IMG/VR virus record: IMGVR_UViG_3300025168_000043
Location: 32,377 to 96,376 of that record
Length of the DNA: 64,000 nucleotides
Strand: one strand, 5' to 3'
Source of the DNA: a virus
This document shows, piece after piece, positions 1 through 11,600 of this stretch. How positions within the stretch are numbered: the first letter of the stretch is position 1; each line of letters opens with the position of its first letter. The position numbers were made by a program, and so were the translations under genes. The notes under the pieces were generated by a model. The model had not been told where the DNA came from, ran no database searches, and saw only the letters and a list, made by a program, of their open reading frames with translations.

Positions 1-13
1 ATGGGATTCTGAC

Positions 14-3000
14 ATGACGTTCCCAGAATTTGGCATACTCAATATCCCTGACCTTTTTGCGATACTTTTAAAAGCTTTAAAAGAAGCCATTATTGAGACT
101 GCTGTAGCTATCGCGATGCAAGTAGTTAAATTAATTTTAGAAAAGATCTTTTCTCTTGCTTGTGATGCTTTAGCACTCCTCGGCGCTAACTTGCTCGACC
201 TCACTAACGGAAACAATCACTTTAGGGACTTGCTAAAAGATAATCTTTGTCCTGACGCGTCCCAAGAGGATATGAATGAAACAATCAAAAATTTGTTTGA
301 TGCATTGGGTGACCCAGATCAAGACTGCCTTGAGCGTCTAACAAATGATGAAATGGGAGACTTTATTGATGATATCTCTCTGATGCTGACACAAGGTCAA
401 ATATGTCAACTGTTAAGGGGCAACCCAAGCGACGAAACAATGAAGATGGCAATGGAGCTTGCACAAACATCAGACTCGGAGTGTATTAGGGATATATTCT
501 CAGATCCCAACGCGTTCAGAGATTTCTTTAGGTCACTCGCGCCATTTATCCCCAACTTAAATGAGTTATGTGATAACTTGCTGCCAAACGCTAGCGACTT
601 AGACGTTTATCCTTGTGCTCCCGGTACTGCTGACAAGATTGAAGAGTTCAGGTGTGACCTCTTGCAACAAAAGGGACTTACTAAAGAAGAGTGTAGAGAT
701 ATTCTTGATGACCTTAAAGACAAGGCTCTAATGGATTTGGCAGATCTAGCCGATGTGATGCAAAATGGGCCGTTTGGAAACACACCACCAATGAGTTCCG
801 ACGAGGACTGCCCAGCCGCAGGTTTCTTCCCAACAGAACATCCACTTCAAAAGGCTCTTAACAATAATATTTCTAAATCAATGATGGAAACCATTGAAAA
901 AGCTCACCTAAGAGACTTGTGGGGTAATATTAATAAAGGCACAGGCCAAGGTGGCTTCTTAAATGCTGTCTTATCTGATACTTTAGGCCGTCCCTATAAA
1001 CAGCATAACTGGTATGTTGAGCATCTTGGTGCCCCGCTGGCAGCAGATTTTGGTTTCTTTGATTATCATTGTGATAATGCGATTATGAAACCCCAAGAGG
1101 GTAAGGTTGATGGTAACGCAAACAAGCCTATAAATGTATTTGGTGAAGTACTGGATGGTCCGGAAGGTGGCAAGTCTGGAAGGCAATCTTTCGGCGCTGG
1201 ATATTCTAATGGTGGCTATCCTCCAACCGTCGCGGCCCATCTTTCCAAGAAGTTTAAAAGTATGCACAAAAACATGACGTTTAGCACCACAACTAAACCT
1301 CCGGGCTTTCCTAACATGGCATCAGCTATAGAGGAATTTGAAAGAGTTCAAAGAGTTAATGAAAAACGCATTGATGAGCGTAGCAAATATATCGAAGCTT
1401 GGATTAGAGAGAATGATATTGAAGATAGATCTCAATCTAAGAGGTCTGTTCTCGCTCAAGATCTTCGTTCGGGTATTGCTAAAAAGATATTCTTCGAGGA
1501 GTTTGCTGGTGATGAAGATACCGCCGGAGGCCTCAAACTAGCTAGAAAGGTGAATCCTAAAAACTCGGCTGCCGACTTGGCCCGAGAGGTCTTGTTAGGT
1601 AAGCAAGTTTTAGGTGGTGTCGGTAAACCGGGCGAAAAAGGAGTCCCCTCACGGTCAGGAACAAAAGGCAAACTATTCCTTGATGAATATGGCGGGAAAC
1701 ATAAGTTACTACCTCTCCCGGACACATCCTCTGCTGATGTTGTATTAAAATACGGAGCATATCCAACAGATCCTGAAGATAATCAGTCGCCATATCAGTT
1801 TACTATTGAATACGATTACAACTTGTTCGATCAGGAAACACAGCGTATAATTGATGATAACAGATACAAAGTTAAAGTTACCGAAACATACAAAACTGGC
1901 AAACCTTCTGGCAAGACTAAGAAGGAGTTACGCCAACTTGGTAATCAACAACTAACAACATCAATTTACCAACCGGGCGCCTCGGGTTATTCTTTCCCTA
2001 GATATGAATTTGAAGTTGTGTCCAACCCACCGGGCGACATAGCTGATTTCTTAGATGGTTTGACCGAAGCAACACCGGGTGAACCGTTAACAAGGCCAAC
2101 TGCGGATCCACTGGGTGATTCTTTTGAGACTGAGGCATTATATAACTTCTTTAGAAGTCAGCTAACTGACATTTCGGAGGACCAACGCACAGCAGTTAGA
2201 GTTATGGACAGAGGGGCATTTAGAAACTATTTTGCTAAAAAAGAAGATCTCTTTGACCCGCTGGATTTCCCAGACCCGATAAAAAGATTAAATCTATTTG
2301 ATCAACTCTCAACAGGATTCATAGAAAGAATCTCCACACTTGTATCAACTGGGAACCCAAATGACGGATACAAGAGCAGAGACGATGACGATCTTAGTAA
2401 AATAGAAAAGAAAATCTCGGAGAAGATGAGCCTTGACAATATCTCCAGAGCTTTCCAGTTTGGGTACAACCCAGATCGACAGGCTAGGATTATTGAACTT
2501 GATCCATTAAAGTTTGGTGGCCCAAGGGCTCAGGCAAACCCTGATTTAGTTCCTCCTCCGTTTTATGTAAAGGAGAGAAGATTCAAAGGCTGGTTAGACT
2601 TATGCGACACACTAGTTCCTGAAGTATCAGGCTGCGAACCAGAATCTAAAGCCATATATAACTTAGAGGATTTGTCAGATCTCATAAGTTCGCTAGAATC
2701 TGAGCTAACAGCAGATCCAAGATTACAAAATGATCCGCTCTGTTCTCAAGAAGCGCCATACGATAAGATTCTTAGTTCTTTTGACGCTGCCAACCTTGAA
2801 GCCTCCATGAGGGCAATCATAAGAATATACACTTTGGACGTGTTCTTAAGAACGATACCAGTCTTCACAGCATTCGCATTAACAAAAGATAACTATGATG
2901 ACCTAATGTTGACGTTTGTTGTTGAAAGAATGAAGCAAGGTCTTGTCGTTGATGGTGCCAAGAGAACAGGTGCAGCAGACAATACTTACTACTACAGGTT

Positions 3001-4432
3001 CTTAGAGCAAGCGGTTAACAACACTAAAAGAAAACTAGACGCTGGAATATTAACTGCTGAAGACTTAACTGATGAAGAAAACGCTGCTTTTGATAGGATA
3101 GCGAATGAAATAATGGCTTATTATGATGAGTTCGACGGAGAACTTGAGTGTTTATCAGATGCTGCCATCAAAGGCAAAGGTATTTTTGATGGATTTTTCT
3201 CTACTTCCGCTGCTGCCTCTGCGGTTGGTATTGGCGCAGGAAGTAACAGGTTTAATAAGGGAGTTGCTAAAAATGCAAAAGACAGGGCATTTAAAGATTT
3301 TGTTGGCCGCACCGAAAAAGACGCGCTCCTGTTCTTAAGAAGGTACGTTAGAGAAGAATTTACATTTTTAAGGGATAAGCTGTCAAATGCAATCCCGCCA
3401 GTGGTCAATAATGTTAATAATCTCATGGCTCTTAGTCCTGATTGGGTTCGTGGTGCTGTAGATGCCGAGGGTCCTTATAATGTTATGGGCGATGTAAATG
3501 ATCCAACCGATTATGTGATAGAGGCTGGTCCGGTCCGGCGAGGATCTAATGATTCGGTGAGCTTTGTTACAAATAATTACTGGCCATTTGTGCTGGAAAA
3601 ATATATTAGAATACAAGAAAAAGAAGCCCCCGGATCTGACGTGGATAGATCTTCAAATCTTTACGACATTGTAAATATAGATGACTGGGAAGCATATGTT
3701 AAAAATGTGGCCTCTAGAGGAATAGAGGGTAATATATCTGACTTGTGGGAAGGATGGAGTTTTGGACTGCGACTAAGCTACCTTGTTGCTAAGGAGGACA
3801 ACGCCGCATTTGAAGAGGTCATGAACACAATACCAGAGTCTGTTTCCAGAGAAAATAAGGCATTTAATGTCGTCGATCGCGCAGGAGAAACCAGATACCT
3901 TATACCTGTTGCATCCGGAGAGCTTCCAATACCAGATCAAAAATACGATTTGTTTAAGGCTGATTCTTATGATGTTTATTGTTTGATTCCTGAGATGCAA
4001 AAAACTCCTGAGTTCCGAACAATGTTTAAATATATTTTCCCGTTGCCTCGTTTTATTTCTTTGATCGCGATGTACTCAACAATGGGTTTTACATCATCAA
4101 TAGGCAACACCGGCTATCCAAACGAAGGTGGGGACGTATGGGAATATCCGGGCGGAAAACCTCACAAGAAATTTAGAAAGTGGAACCATAGCCCACAGAA
4201 AGCTTTTCAAAGGTCCCGTCAGGCTGCAAGAAGAGTATTCGAAAGTTTCTATGAAGCAGCACAAGCTCTTGATTTTGATATGTCTTCCGATAGGGATCCA
4301 AAGAATAGTGCCGATTCTTTAAGAAACTCAATCCGACCAAAGGTTAACTTTGAAGATGGGCTTCGTTGGTGGGAAAGGGGCCTTAGAGTTACAGGTAATC
4401 CATATAACGATGACGGCGACTTGTGCGACTAA
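14..4432 (+). CDS. Large baseplate-region structural protein, unknown function
   Basis: This encodes 1472 residues. I do not recognise a family. The first 60 residues hold amphipathic to hydrophobic helices (FAILLKALKEAI, then IAMQVVKLILEKIF), followed by an acidic, cysteine-bearing helical part to about residue 250. The rest is mixed and rich in Pro, Gly, Asp and Asn. A TGA at bases 10-12 probably ends the previous gene, so the ATG at 14 is almost abutting it; no strong ribosome site fits in the visible bases. The gp25-like and gp6-like wedge genes follow directly, so a role in the baseplate, such as a wedge-hub linker, is the likeliest reading. That is inference from position only. Being a real gene is certain from its length and its fit with the neighbours. 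Confidence 0.85.
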   Translation: MTFPEFGILNIPDLFAILLKALKEAIIETAVAIAMQVVKLILEKIFSLACDALALLGANLLDLTNGNNHFRDLLKDNLCPDASQEDMNETIKNLFDALGDPDQDCLERLTNDEMGDFIDDISLMLTQGQICQLLRGNPSDETMKMAMELAQTSDSECIRDIFSDPNAFRDFFRSLAPFIPNLNELCDNLLPNASDLDVYPCAPGTADKIEEFRCDLLQQKGLTKEECRDILDDLKDKALMDLADLADVMQNGPFGNTPPMSSDEDCPAAGFFPTEHPLQKALNNNISKSMMETIEKAHLRDLWGNINKGTGQGGFLNAVLSDTLGRPYKQHNWYVEHLGAPLAADFGFFDYHCDNAIMKPQEGKVDGNANKPINVFGEVLDGPEGGKSGRQSFGAGYSNGGYPPTVAAHLSKKFKSMHKNMTFSTTTKPPGFPNMASAIEEFERVQRVNEKRIDERSKYIEAWIRENDIEDRSQSKRSVLAQDLRSGIAKKIFFEEFAGDEDTAGGLKLARKVNPKNSAADLAREVLLGKQVLGGVGKPGEKGVPSRSGTKGKLFLDEYGGKHKLLPLPDTSSADVVLKYGAYPTDPEDNQSPYQFTIEYDYNLFDQETQRIIDDNRYKVKVTETYKTGKPSGKTKKELRQLGNQQLTTSIYQPGASGYSFPRYEFEVVSNPPGDIADFLDGLTEATPGEPLTRPTADPLGDSFETEALYNFFRSQLTDISEDQRTAVRVMDRGAFRNYFAKKEDLFDPLDFPDPIKRLNLFDQLSTGFIERISTLVSTGNPNDGYKSRDDDDLSKIEKKISEKMSLDNISRAFQFGYNPDRQARIIELDPLKFGGPRAQANPDLVPPPFYVKERRFKGWLDLCDTLVPEVSGCEPESKAIYNLEDLSDLISSLESELTADPRLQNDPLCSQEAPYDKILSSFDAANLEASMRAIIRIYTLDVFLRTIPVFTAFALTKDNYDDLMLTFVVERMKQGLVVDGAKRTGAADNTYYYRFLEQAVNNTKRKLDAGILTAEDLTDEENAAFDRIANEIMAYYDEFDGELECLSDAAIKGKGIFDGFFSTSAAASAVGIGAGSNRFNKGVAKNAKDRAFKDFVGRTEKDALLFLRRYVREEFTFLRDKLSNAIPPVVNNVNNLMALSPDWVRGAVDAEGPYNVMGDVNDPTDYVIEAGPVRRGSNDSVSFVTNNYWPFVLEKYIRIQEKEAPGSDVDRSSNLYDIVNIDDWEAYVKNVASRGIEGNISDLWEGWSFGLRLSYLVAKEDNAAFEEVMNTIPESVSRENKAFNVVDRAGETRYLIPVASGELPIPDQKYDLFKADSYDVYCLIPEMQKTPEFRTMFKYIFPLPRFISLIAMYSTMGFTSSIGNTGYPNEGGDVWEYPGGKPHKKFRKWNHSPQKAFQRSRQAARRVFESFYEAAQALDFDMSSDRDPKNSADSLRNSIRPKVNFEDGLRWWERGLRVTGNPYNDDGDLCD

Positions 4433-4439
4433 CTATATA
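4433..4439 (+). promoter_or_regulatory. Degenerate copy of the late-promoter-like motif
   Basis: CTATATA sits right after the stop of the 1472-residue gene and 27 bases before the gp25-like ATG. It differs by one base from the CTATTTA found upstream of many structural genes. It is a weak candidate. Confidence 0.35.
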
Positions 4440-4459
4440 TTAATGTGGAGGAATAAATA

Positions 4460-4909
4460 ATGGCTCAAGGTTTAGCAATAGCTCTACCACTTACAGTAGA
4501 TACGGTGGATGGACCATATACATTACATAAAAATTTAACTGATATGGCATCGCAAAACTTAAAAATGGTCATATTAACCTCCCCCGGCGAGAGAATAATG
4601 ATCCCAGAGTTTGGAGTTGGCATCAGAAACTTCCTCTTTGAACCAAATAATAACGATACAAGAGAAAGAATCAGAAACAGAATCCAAGTTCAAGTTGAAA
4701 AATACTTGCCATATATTGAGTTAGTGAGTCTTGAATTGTATAAACCACAAACCGCAATAGTCGGTGAGACAGACGACAACGGCTTAGTCATAAGAATAAA
4801 ATACTCGATACCAGCCGCAAACGTTGTTTCAGAATTGACCATCGATGCGGGCTCCGGAGCCTCCACATCTACTAGTGGCGGTTCTGGTGGATCTGGCGGC
4901 GGCTATTAA
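4460..4909 (+). CDS. Baseplate wedge protein, gp25-like
   Basis: This 149-residue protein matches the T4 gp25 / IraD-like baseplate family in size (T4 gp25 is 132 residues) and in its core: a LKMVILTSPGERIM strand-turn, then PEFGVGIRNFLFEP, then a helix with RIRNRIQVQVEKYLPYIEL. In contractile tails gp25 has a lysozyme-like fold without enzymatic activity. It joins the wedge (gp6) to the sheath and starts sheath polymerisation. A GTGGAGGAATAA ribosome site precedes the ATG. The last 20 residues are a Ser-Gly linker ending in GGGY, absent from the usual family core. The gp6-like gene follows after 53 bases. The family call is firm; the tail's purpose is unknown. Confidence 0.9.
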   Translation: MAQGLAIALPLTVDTVDGPYTLHKNLTDMASQNLKMVILTSPGERIMIPEFGVGIRNFLFEPNNNDTRERIRNRIQVQVEKYLPYIELVSLELYKPQTAIVGETDDNGLVIRIKYSIPAANVVSELTIDAGSGASTSTSGGSGGSGGGY

Positions 4910-4937
4910 TCTATGTGTTTAAATGTTTGTTTGAATA

Positions 4938-4944
4938 CTATTTA
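4938..4944 (+). promoter_or_regulatory. Candidate late promoter motif CTATTTA
   Basis: TACTATTTAAAG lies in the 53-base gap between the gp25-like and gp6-like genes, 25 bases before the ATG, and is followed by the ribosome site AGAGGGAG. It is one of eleven exact intergenic copies. Confidence 0.6.
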
Positions 4945-4962
4945 AAGAGGGAGAAACATTAG

Positions 4963-6759
4963 ATGGCCAGAAGAAATGTACCCATAGATTATACTAGCAG
5001 AGATTTTGATTCCATTAGGGAAGATCTCATAAACTATACAAAGAGATATTACCCCGACACGTTTAAAGATTTCAGCGAGGCCTCCTTTGGCTCTTTAATG
5101 CTTGATACGGTCGCTTATGTCGGCGACATTATGTCATTCTATCTTGACTATCAGGTTAACGAGTCTTTTATTGATACGGCCGTTGACTTTAAAAATATTC
5201 TTCGAATAGCCAAGCAGATGGGATACAAATATACCGGAGCCAAAACAACTTCTGGTATGGTTTCTTTTTATGCAATAGTTCCGGCCACATCAGTCGGTCT
5301 CGGCCCAAGAACAACCCATATGCCAATATTAAAAGCAAATACCGTGGTTAAGTCTGATTCTGGCGCCTCTTTTATTTTGACAGATGATGTTCGTTTTGAT
5401 GACCCATCAAATGAAGTAGTAGCCGCGCAGACCGATACTACAACAGGCGTACCCACAAGTTATGCTGTTAAGGCCGAAGGGCAGGTAATATCAGGCATAT
5501 TTGGCCAAACTACTGAGATTGTAGGTGCGTTCCAAAAGTTTAAGACGGTTCGTATAAACAACGCGAACCTAGTAGAAATAACCAGTGTATTTGATTCACA
5601 AGGTCACGAATATTTTGAAGTTGAATACTTAACACAAGATGTTGTATACAAGGCTGTTCCCAATAGAGATGAAAATACAAGACAAAATGCTCCATCACTT
5701 ATGAGACCATTTGTTGCTGCGCGCCGATTTACAGTTGAAAGAGATATTAATGGAGTTACATTAACTTTTGGCCACGGCTCTGATTCTGAAACAGCTTCAC
5801 AGACAATCGCCGACCCGGCAAATGTAGTCTTGCAAAGGGCCGCGAAAGACTATACTACTGATGTATCCTTTGATCCATCTAATCTGGTTGGAAATGACAA
5901 GTTGGGCATAGGACCAGCAAACACAACTCTAACAATAAGGTTCAGAGAAAATACTGCTTCAAATGCTAACGCAGCTATTGGATCAATCACGGCAGTAGCT
6001 AATCCTATTTTTGAGTTTAACGACCCAACTATAGCAAATACAGCAGCAGCAAGGGATGTTGTTGCTAGTATAGAGTGTTCAAATGAAGAGCCTCTAGTTG
6101 GCTCAACAGCAATCCCATCACGCGAAGAAGTTCGACAAGAAGCTATGATGGCTTTTTCTAGTCAAAACAGGGCTGTTACTTCGCAAGACTACGAAGCTCT
6201 TGTTTATATGATGCCCGGCAAGTTTGGTTCCGTCAAACGCGCAAGAGTTGTCAGAGACCAAGATTCATTGAAACGAAATCTAAACATTTATGTTATCTCT
6301 GAGAACTCATTTGGTAAAATGGCTACTACAAACAATGCTATCAAGGAAAACTTAAAAGTTCACTTAAACAGATATCGCATGATCAATGATACGGTAGATA
6401 TTCTGGATGCTAAGATAGTTAATATAGCTATCGATTTTGAGGTTGTATCAAGCGAAGAAATAAACAAATACGAAGTGTTAGATTCTTGTATACAAGCACT
6501 TAGAAGAAAATACTCATCTCCGATGTTTATAGGAGAAAGGTTTTATATTACCGATGTATATACAGAACTCAACAAGGTGCGCGGCGTGGTGGATACATCC
6601 AGAGTGAAGCTTGTCAGTAAGTCTGGAGGAAACTACTCATCCTCAGCCCTTAACATTGATCAATATATGTCCCTCGATGGCAGGTACTTATCAGTCCCAG
6701 ACAATGTAATAATTGAGATCAAGTTCCCAAGAATAGATATTAAAGGAACCGTAAGATAA
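4963..6759 (+). CDS. Baseplate wedge protein, gp6 / J-like
   Basis: This 598-residue protein begins with a hallmark of the gp6 / baseplate J family: PIDYTSRDFDSIREDL, then FSEASFGSLMLDTVAYVGDIMSFYLDYQ near residues 40-70 and a long helix leading to RIAKQMGY. The middle is beta-rich. Residues about 385-430 contain the REEVRQEAMMAFSSQNRAVTSQDYEALVY block typical of the core domain, and the C-terminal third carries the wedge dimerisation part. In T4, gp6 dimers form the inner baseplate ring and bind gp25, gp7 and gp53. Size is close to T4 gp6 (660). The stop overlaps the next ATG by one base, so the two are translationally coupled. Confidence 0.92.
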   Translation: MARRNVPIDYTSRDFDSIREDLINYTKRYYPDTFKDFSEASFGSLMLDTVAYVGDIMSFYLDYQVNESFIDTAVDFKNILRIAKQMGYKYTGAKTTSGMVSFYAIVPATSVGLGPRTTHMPILKANTVVKSDSGASFILTDDVRFDDPSNEVVAAQTDTTTGVPTSYAVKAEGQVISGIFGQTTEIVGAFQKFKTVRINNANLVEITSVFDSQGHEYFEVEYLTQDVVYKAVPNRDENTRQNAPSLMRPFVAARRFTVERDINGVTLTFGHGSDSETASQTIADPANVVLQRAAKDYTTDVSFDPSNLVGNDKLGIGPANTTLTIRFRENTASNANAAIGSITAVANPIFEFNDPTIANTAAARDVVASIECSNEEPLVGSTAIPSREEVRQEAMMAFSSQNRAVTSQDYEALVYMMPGKFGSVKRARVVRDQDSLKRNLNIYVISENSFGKMATTNNAIKENLKVHLNRYRMINDTVDILDAKIVNIAIDFEVVSSEEINKYEVLDSCIQALRRKYSSPMFIGERFYITDVYTELNKVRGVVDTSRVKLVSKSGGNYSSSALNIDQYMSLDGRYLSVPDNVIIEIKFPRIDIKGTVR

Positions 6760-8651
6760 TGGGTATTAAAAGATACTACGCTAAAAAAGATAATACTATA
6801 TCAAACGCTTTCAAAGAGAATTTAGTTACCCGAGCTACTGGGTCCAACATGGGGGCCTCTGATATTCTGGAGGTGTTTTCAATTTATGGCCAAGCAAACT
6901 CCACTTCTACGGAGGAGGCTAGAGTACTGATTAAATTTGACTGCACTGCATCAACCGATTCTATTAAAGCAGACAGAGATGCAGGAGTTATTCCTGTTAG
7001 TGGTAATGTAAACTTCTTTTTAAGACTCTACAACGCACCCCACAGCCAGACTCTTCCTAAATCATACACAATGGATGTCTCAGCCATTTCAGGCTCTTGG
7101 AATGAGGGTACAGGCCTTGATATGGAAGGTTACAAAGACATTGGTGCTTCCAACTGGGTAAATAGTCAAACAAATCAAGTCGCTGCCACAATGCGCTTCC
7201 AAGTTGATCAAAATTTAAGCGGCAACGGCCAAAGTTTTACTCTTATAAATACTGATGGTACGTCCGTTACATTTACATCGGATAGTAGCAAAACCGAGAC
7301 ACAATCAACCGCAACACTAATAGGTACCAGCCTTGACGGCACAGCAGCTAAAGCAATAACATCAGTTCACAATGCTTTGTCTGCTGCCATAACGGCTGGC
7401 ACACTTAAGATGTCTATAACTTCGCTTTCTGGTGCTTTATCGGACAGTGGATTTATGACCTTAACACAAAATGTAGGAGGAGTGGCAGGTAACAGCGCAA
7501 TACCATCTGGTGTTATGAACGGCGTTAGTTTTACCGTGGGTTTTACTGGTGGATCCGGCGCTTGGGCTACAACAGGCGGCGATTACTTCTCCGATACATC
7601 TTCTTCTTTCTCCGCATCCTTCGATGACGGCACTGAAGACATAGAACTAGACATTACACCGCTTGTAGAACAGTGGCTATCCTCCTCTAATCTTGGACAA
7701 AAAGAAGACGAAGGGGTCGGTGTATTTTTATCTAACACTTATTCCACTGCTGCAAGATCATATTATACAAAAAGATTCTTCGCAAGAGGTACAGAGTTTT
7801 TCTATAAGCAACCAAATATTGAGGCTCGCTGGGATTCTTCAATTGAGGACGACCGAGGAAACTTTTATTATAGCAGTTCTTTAGCTACTGGACCTGAGAA
7901 TCTAAATACTATCTTCTTTTATAACTACTTTAGAGGACGACTTCGTAATATACCTGATATTGGAACAGATAATATAGGCGTAAGCATCTTCTCCTCTTCA
8001 GCAGGCACACCCACTGGATCAGCTATCTCACTTGTGGCAGACGGCACCCACGTTCTATCAACAGGTTTATTTGCGGTCACAGGCGGTCATGTTTCTACTG
8101 GTATATACTCGGCCTCATTTGCTATGACGGCTGCTGCTACCCCCCTTACAACGATCAATGACATATGGTTTAAACTAGATAACTCATCGGCCGATGCCTC
8201 AACGGGCATCCAATACGGTACAGGAACAATCGAACCCAAAACCATTACAAACATGTACAATGCCCCCACAAACGATTATGTGGTTACAATAACAAACTTG
8301 CGAGAAAAGTATCGTCCTGAAGAGACTGCACGTTTTAGAGTTTACAGTCGCCAAAAAGATTGGACACCAACTATTTACACTAAGGCGGTAAGCACGCCAG
8401 AGGTTGAAATTGTTGAAAGTGGCTCTTTCGAAGTCTTCAGGGTTATAGATGATCTAAAAATTATACCACACGGAACGGGAAGCACACCATATTATACTTT
8501 CCTTTCATATGACACATCCGGATCCTATTTTGATTTAGATATGGCACTTTTTGAGCCCGGATATGTTAACGGTATAAAACTAGCATTCTATAACGAAGAT
8601 ATAGGGAGTTGGGTTGAGCAATCAGAAATCTTTAAATTTAGAGTTGAATAA
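6759..8651 (+). CDS. Tail structural protein with DNRLRE-like beta-sandwich
   Basis: This 630-residue protein starts on the last base of the gp6-like stop (TAATG). Residues about 45-320 read like the DNRLRE-type domain of bacterial and phage surface proteins: ARVLIKFD, then NFFLRLYNA, a SGSWNEGTG turn, and ASFDDGTEDIELDITPLVEQWL before GVGVFLSN. An extra Thr/Ser/Gly-rich insertion interrupts the domain at about 145-270. A second beta-rich half ends with EIFKFRVE. The domain reading comes from pattern memory and has not been aligned. Position between the wedge and the giant tail protein suggests a baseplate-peripheral or fibre-attachment part. Confidence 0.8.
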   Translation: MGIKRYYAKKDNTISNAFKENLVTRATGSNMGASDILEVFSIYGQANSTSTEEARVLIKFDCTASTDSIKADRDAGVIPVSGNVNFFLRLYNAPHSQTLPKSYTMDVSAISGSWNEGTGLDMEGYKDIGASNWVNSQTNQVAATMRFQVDQNLSGNGQSFTLINTDGTSVTFTSDSSKTETQSTATLIGTSLDGTAAKAITSVHNALSAAITAGTLKMSITSLSGALSDSGFMTLTQNVGGVAGNSAIPSGVMNGVSFTVGFTGGSGAWATTGGDYFSDTSSSFSASFDDGTEDIELDITPLVEQWLSSSNLGQKEDEGVGVFLSNTYSTAARSYYTKRFFARGTEFFYKQPNIEARWDSSIEDDRGNFYYSSSLATGPENLNTIFFYNYFRGRLRNIPDIGTDNIGVSIFSSSAGTPTGSAISLVADGTHVLSTGLFAVTGGHVSTGIYSASFAMTAAATPLTTINDIWFKLDNSSADASTGIQYGTGTIEPKTITNMYNAPTNDYVVTITNLREKYRPEETARFRVYSRQKDWTPTIYTKAVSTPEVEIVESGSFEVFRVIDDLKIIPHGTGSTPYYTFLSYDTSGSYFDLDMALFEPGYVNGIKLAFYNEDIGSWVEQSEIFKFRVE

Positions 8652-8667
8652 CTAAGGTAGTTAAAGT

Positions 8668-11600
8668 ATGAGTATCAAAAAACTATTTGATTCAAATAAA
8701 ACAAACGACATACTCGTCTCGACTAACCTAGAAGAAGAGGTAGTCAAGAACGTCCCCGAGCTTGAATCTGCGGATAACGTCAGAGAGCAGATCGAGAGGA
8801 TTAATCGTTTTATACCACAGGTGGATTATAGTGATCCAGCCAACTTTGCTGTTTATGGATCAGCCGAGCGATACTATAGGGATTCATTCCACAGAGTTGC
8901 CACTCAATACCCGTATGATGGCTCCGAAGAAGAGATAACTCGCTACAACAACGAGTCCAACTACCTTGACCTACATATCCTTGAGAATGAGTATCCTAGG
9001 ACGCTTGGCCACGTTCGGTTTCCTACAAATAACGGCGGCGGATCCGCTACTAACCAGTTTGGCCAACAAACAAACGCAGCAAACATTACATTTTTTGGCG
9101 GTCCAAATGCTATAGCAGGAGGGATGACAACTGGCTCATTCCACCTACAGTTCACTGGTTCCAACTATTACGATACAGATATTTATCAAACTGATGGTAC
9201 GCTTGCATTAGACAGAGTTGGGTCAAGAGAAAGTAACTTAACTTACAATCTTCCTAGCAAAGGGCTCACTGTTGAGTTTTGGCAAGGAACCGAAGGAAAC
9301 CTGATAAGTGCCACCGGCCCGTTTGGCCGACAATCCAGACACGCTTTGTTTGATTTATGGAACGGAGAAGCCTCAAGTTCGGCTCAATATGGTCGCCTAA
9401 CTGTATACGCTTCAGGTTCTTCATCAGCCTTTAAAGGTATTTATCTAAACGCATATTCAGGCACTGTTGGAATCCAAGAACTTGAGTTATTGGATCCTGC
9501 TGTGGCTGCTCAAATCCCACCACAATATGTTAATACTTCATCTCCCACACCGGGTCACTTGGCTTTTGCTTTTAGTTCTGGGTCAACTCTGGGTTTAACT
9601 GTTAAAACATATATTAATGGTGTTCTAACCACAACAACAGGCTCTTCAGTCGCCCTAAATGAAGTCACTGGCGCCCTCCGAGGCCGTATTGGTGCTCTCC
9701 TAACGAACCCATCAGGTACTTCTATAGGTACAGATATGGATGGATACGGTACCAGTATTCGCAGTGCCTACGACGAGTTTAGGTACTGGAAAGCCGAGAG
9801 AACAGAAAAAGAAATACAACAAAACTATTGGACACAAGTTCGCGGCGGCACAAATAACGAAATAGCAAACGCAGAACTCGGTGTATACTACAAATTTAAC
9901 GAGGGCATTACAGGGGATGCAACAACTGACACCACTGTTTTAGACTATTCAGGCCGCATTACAAATGGAACTATCACAAACTACGGCACTGATGCTACCA
10001 CTACACTAGTAAGAAATGCCAACCTCCTGCCCGAGCGCAGTTCGCTTATTGTTGCTGCTGGAGCAGCCACATCAGAGTTCAAAGACCCAATCATCTATGC
10101 AAGCCATCCAGATGTTGTCTCAGCACTTGACAGATTGGTCGCATCTGGTAGCGTCCACGACTTTGAAAACCAAGCAAGCATAAAAGATTCTATCCCAAGC
10201 TGGATCATAGAAGAAGACGAAACATCAGGCGGTGAAGAGTTAGGAAAGCTTACGCAGATCCTTGGCTCCTATATGGACACACTTAACCTGCAAATTGAGT
10301 CCCTGCCCACATTAGCAGATAATACATACTTAAGTGGCAGCGACAAGCCTACACCATTTATGAAGAACCTGTTAAGCTCCCGAGGCTTGGCAGTCCCAGA
10401 AATCTTTGTGGACGCAGATCTGCTCCAAAGATTCGCTAACAGAAGCGACACCGAAGGCTACACTCTTGATATTAACGATACCAAGAACCTTATTTACAAA
10501 AACATCTACAACAACCTTATCTATCTTTATAAGTCAAAGGGTACAGAAAAAGCATTTAGAAACCTTATCCGCTGTTACGGTATCGGTGAAGATGTTATTA
10601 GATTCAACGCATATGCAAGCAATCAAACCTTTGACATCCAAGAAACAAGACAAGACAGAGTTATTAGAAAGAACTATGTTGACTTTAACCACCCTGATAG
10701 GTTTGATGGGGTTGTTTATCAGAGAGCCAACACTGGTGAAACAACTGGCATATCTTTCTTCTCGGCATCCTCGCCAAATAACGCTTTTGCTCAAACCGCA
10801 GAACTAGAAGTTATATTCCCAAGAAAGATGGAGTTTGCTAACTCGCAATATTTTGATACACCTTTTGTTACAGCGTCCCTCTACGGTAAAGCATCAGCAT
10901 CAGCAGACCCAGCAATCTTTGACGCAGCGTTTAGCAATAACCCAGCCACCGCACCTTGGCTTGTTGCTTATGCTGTTCGCACACAACAAAACTCAAATGA
11001 TGCTTATTTTGTTCTTGATTCTAACTTATTTACAAATCCACTTACAAGTGACATTTACTCAAATATTTACGACAACCAGAAATGGAATCTGGCGATAAGA
11101 GTTAAATCAAAAAACTGGCCATACTCTACGGGCTCTGTTGCATCAGGTGATGGGGCTGCTTCTTTCGGAAACCAAGAGGTTAGCTTTGTTGGCTATAACG
11201 TAGAAAATGGAGTCGTAAGAAATAGTTTTGTTTTAACAACTTCATCAATATCCTCCAATTTAGGGCCAAGTTTGCCTTATCGCTACTTCGTCGGCTCACA
11301 AAGAACAAATTATACAGGCGCAGTAGGCCATCAGACTGATATCTTAGCATCCTCACTACGAGTATATACAACCTTTTTAGATGACGATGTTATCAAATCA
11401 CACGCCCTTGACCCCGAAAACTACGGAACAAGAAACCCTAGCAGAAACTTGTTGTTCTATAACGACTCTGACGACGCAAGCCTAAACCCGGCGATTAAAA
11501 CAACTATCCCAGAGTCTGTTTCTCTTGCTCTTAATTGGGATTATTCGCAGGTCACTACAACAGACGCCACTGGCCGCTTTTCGGTCCAAGATGCATCATC

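Noticed and set aside
8371-8377. CTATTTA inside the 6759 gene (also at 32626, 45430 and 55529 inside other genes)
   Set aside because: These copies lie within coding sequence without a gene start nearby, so chance is the simplest reading.
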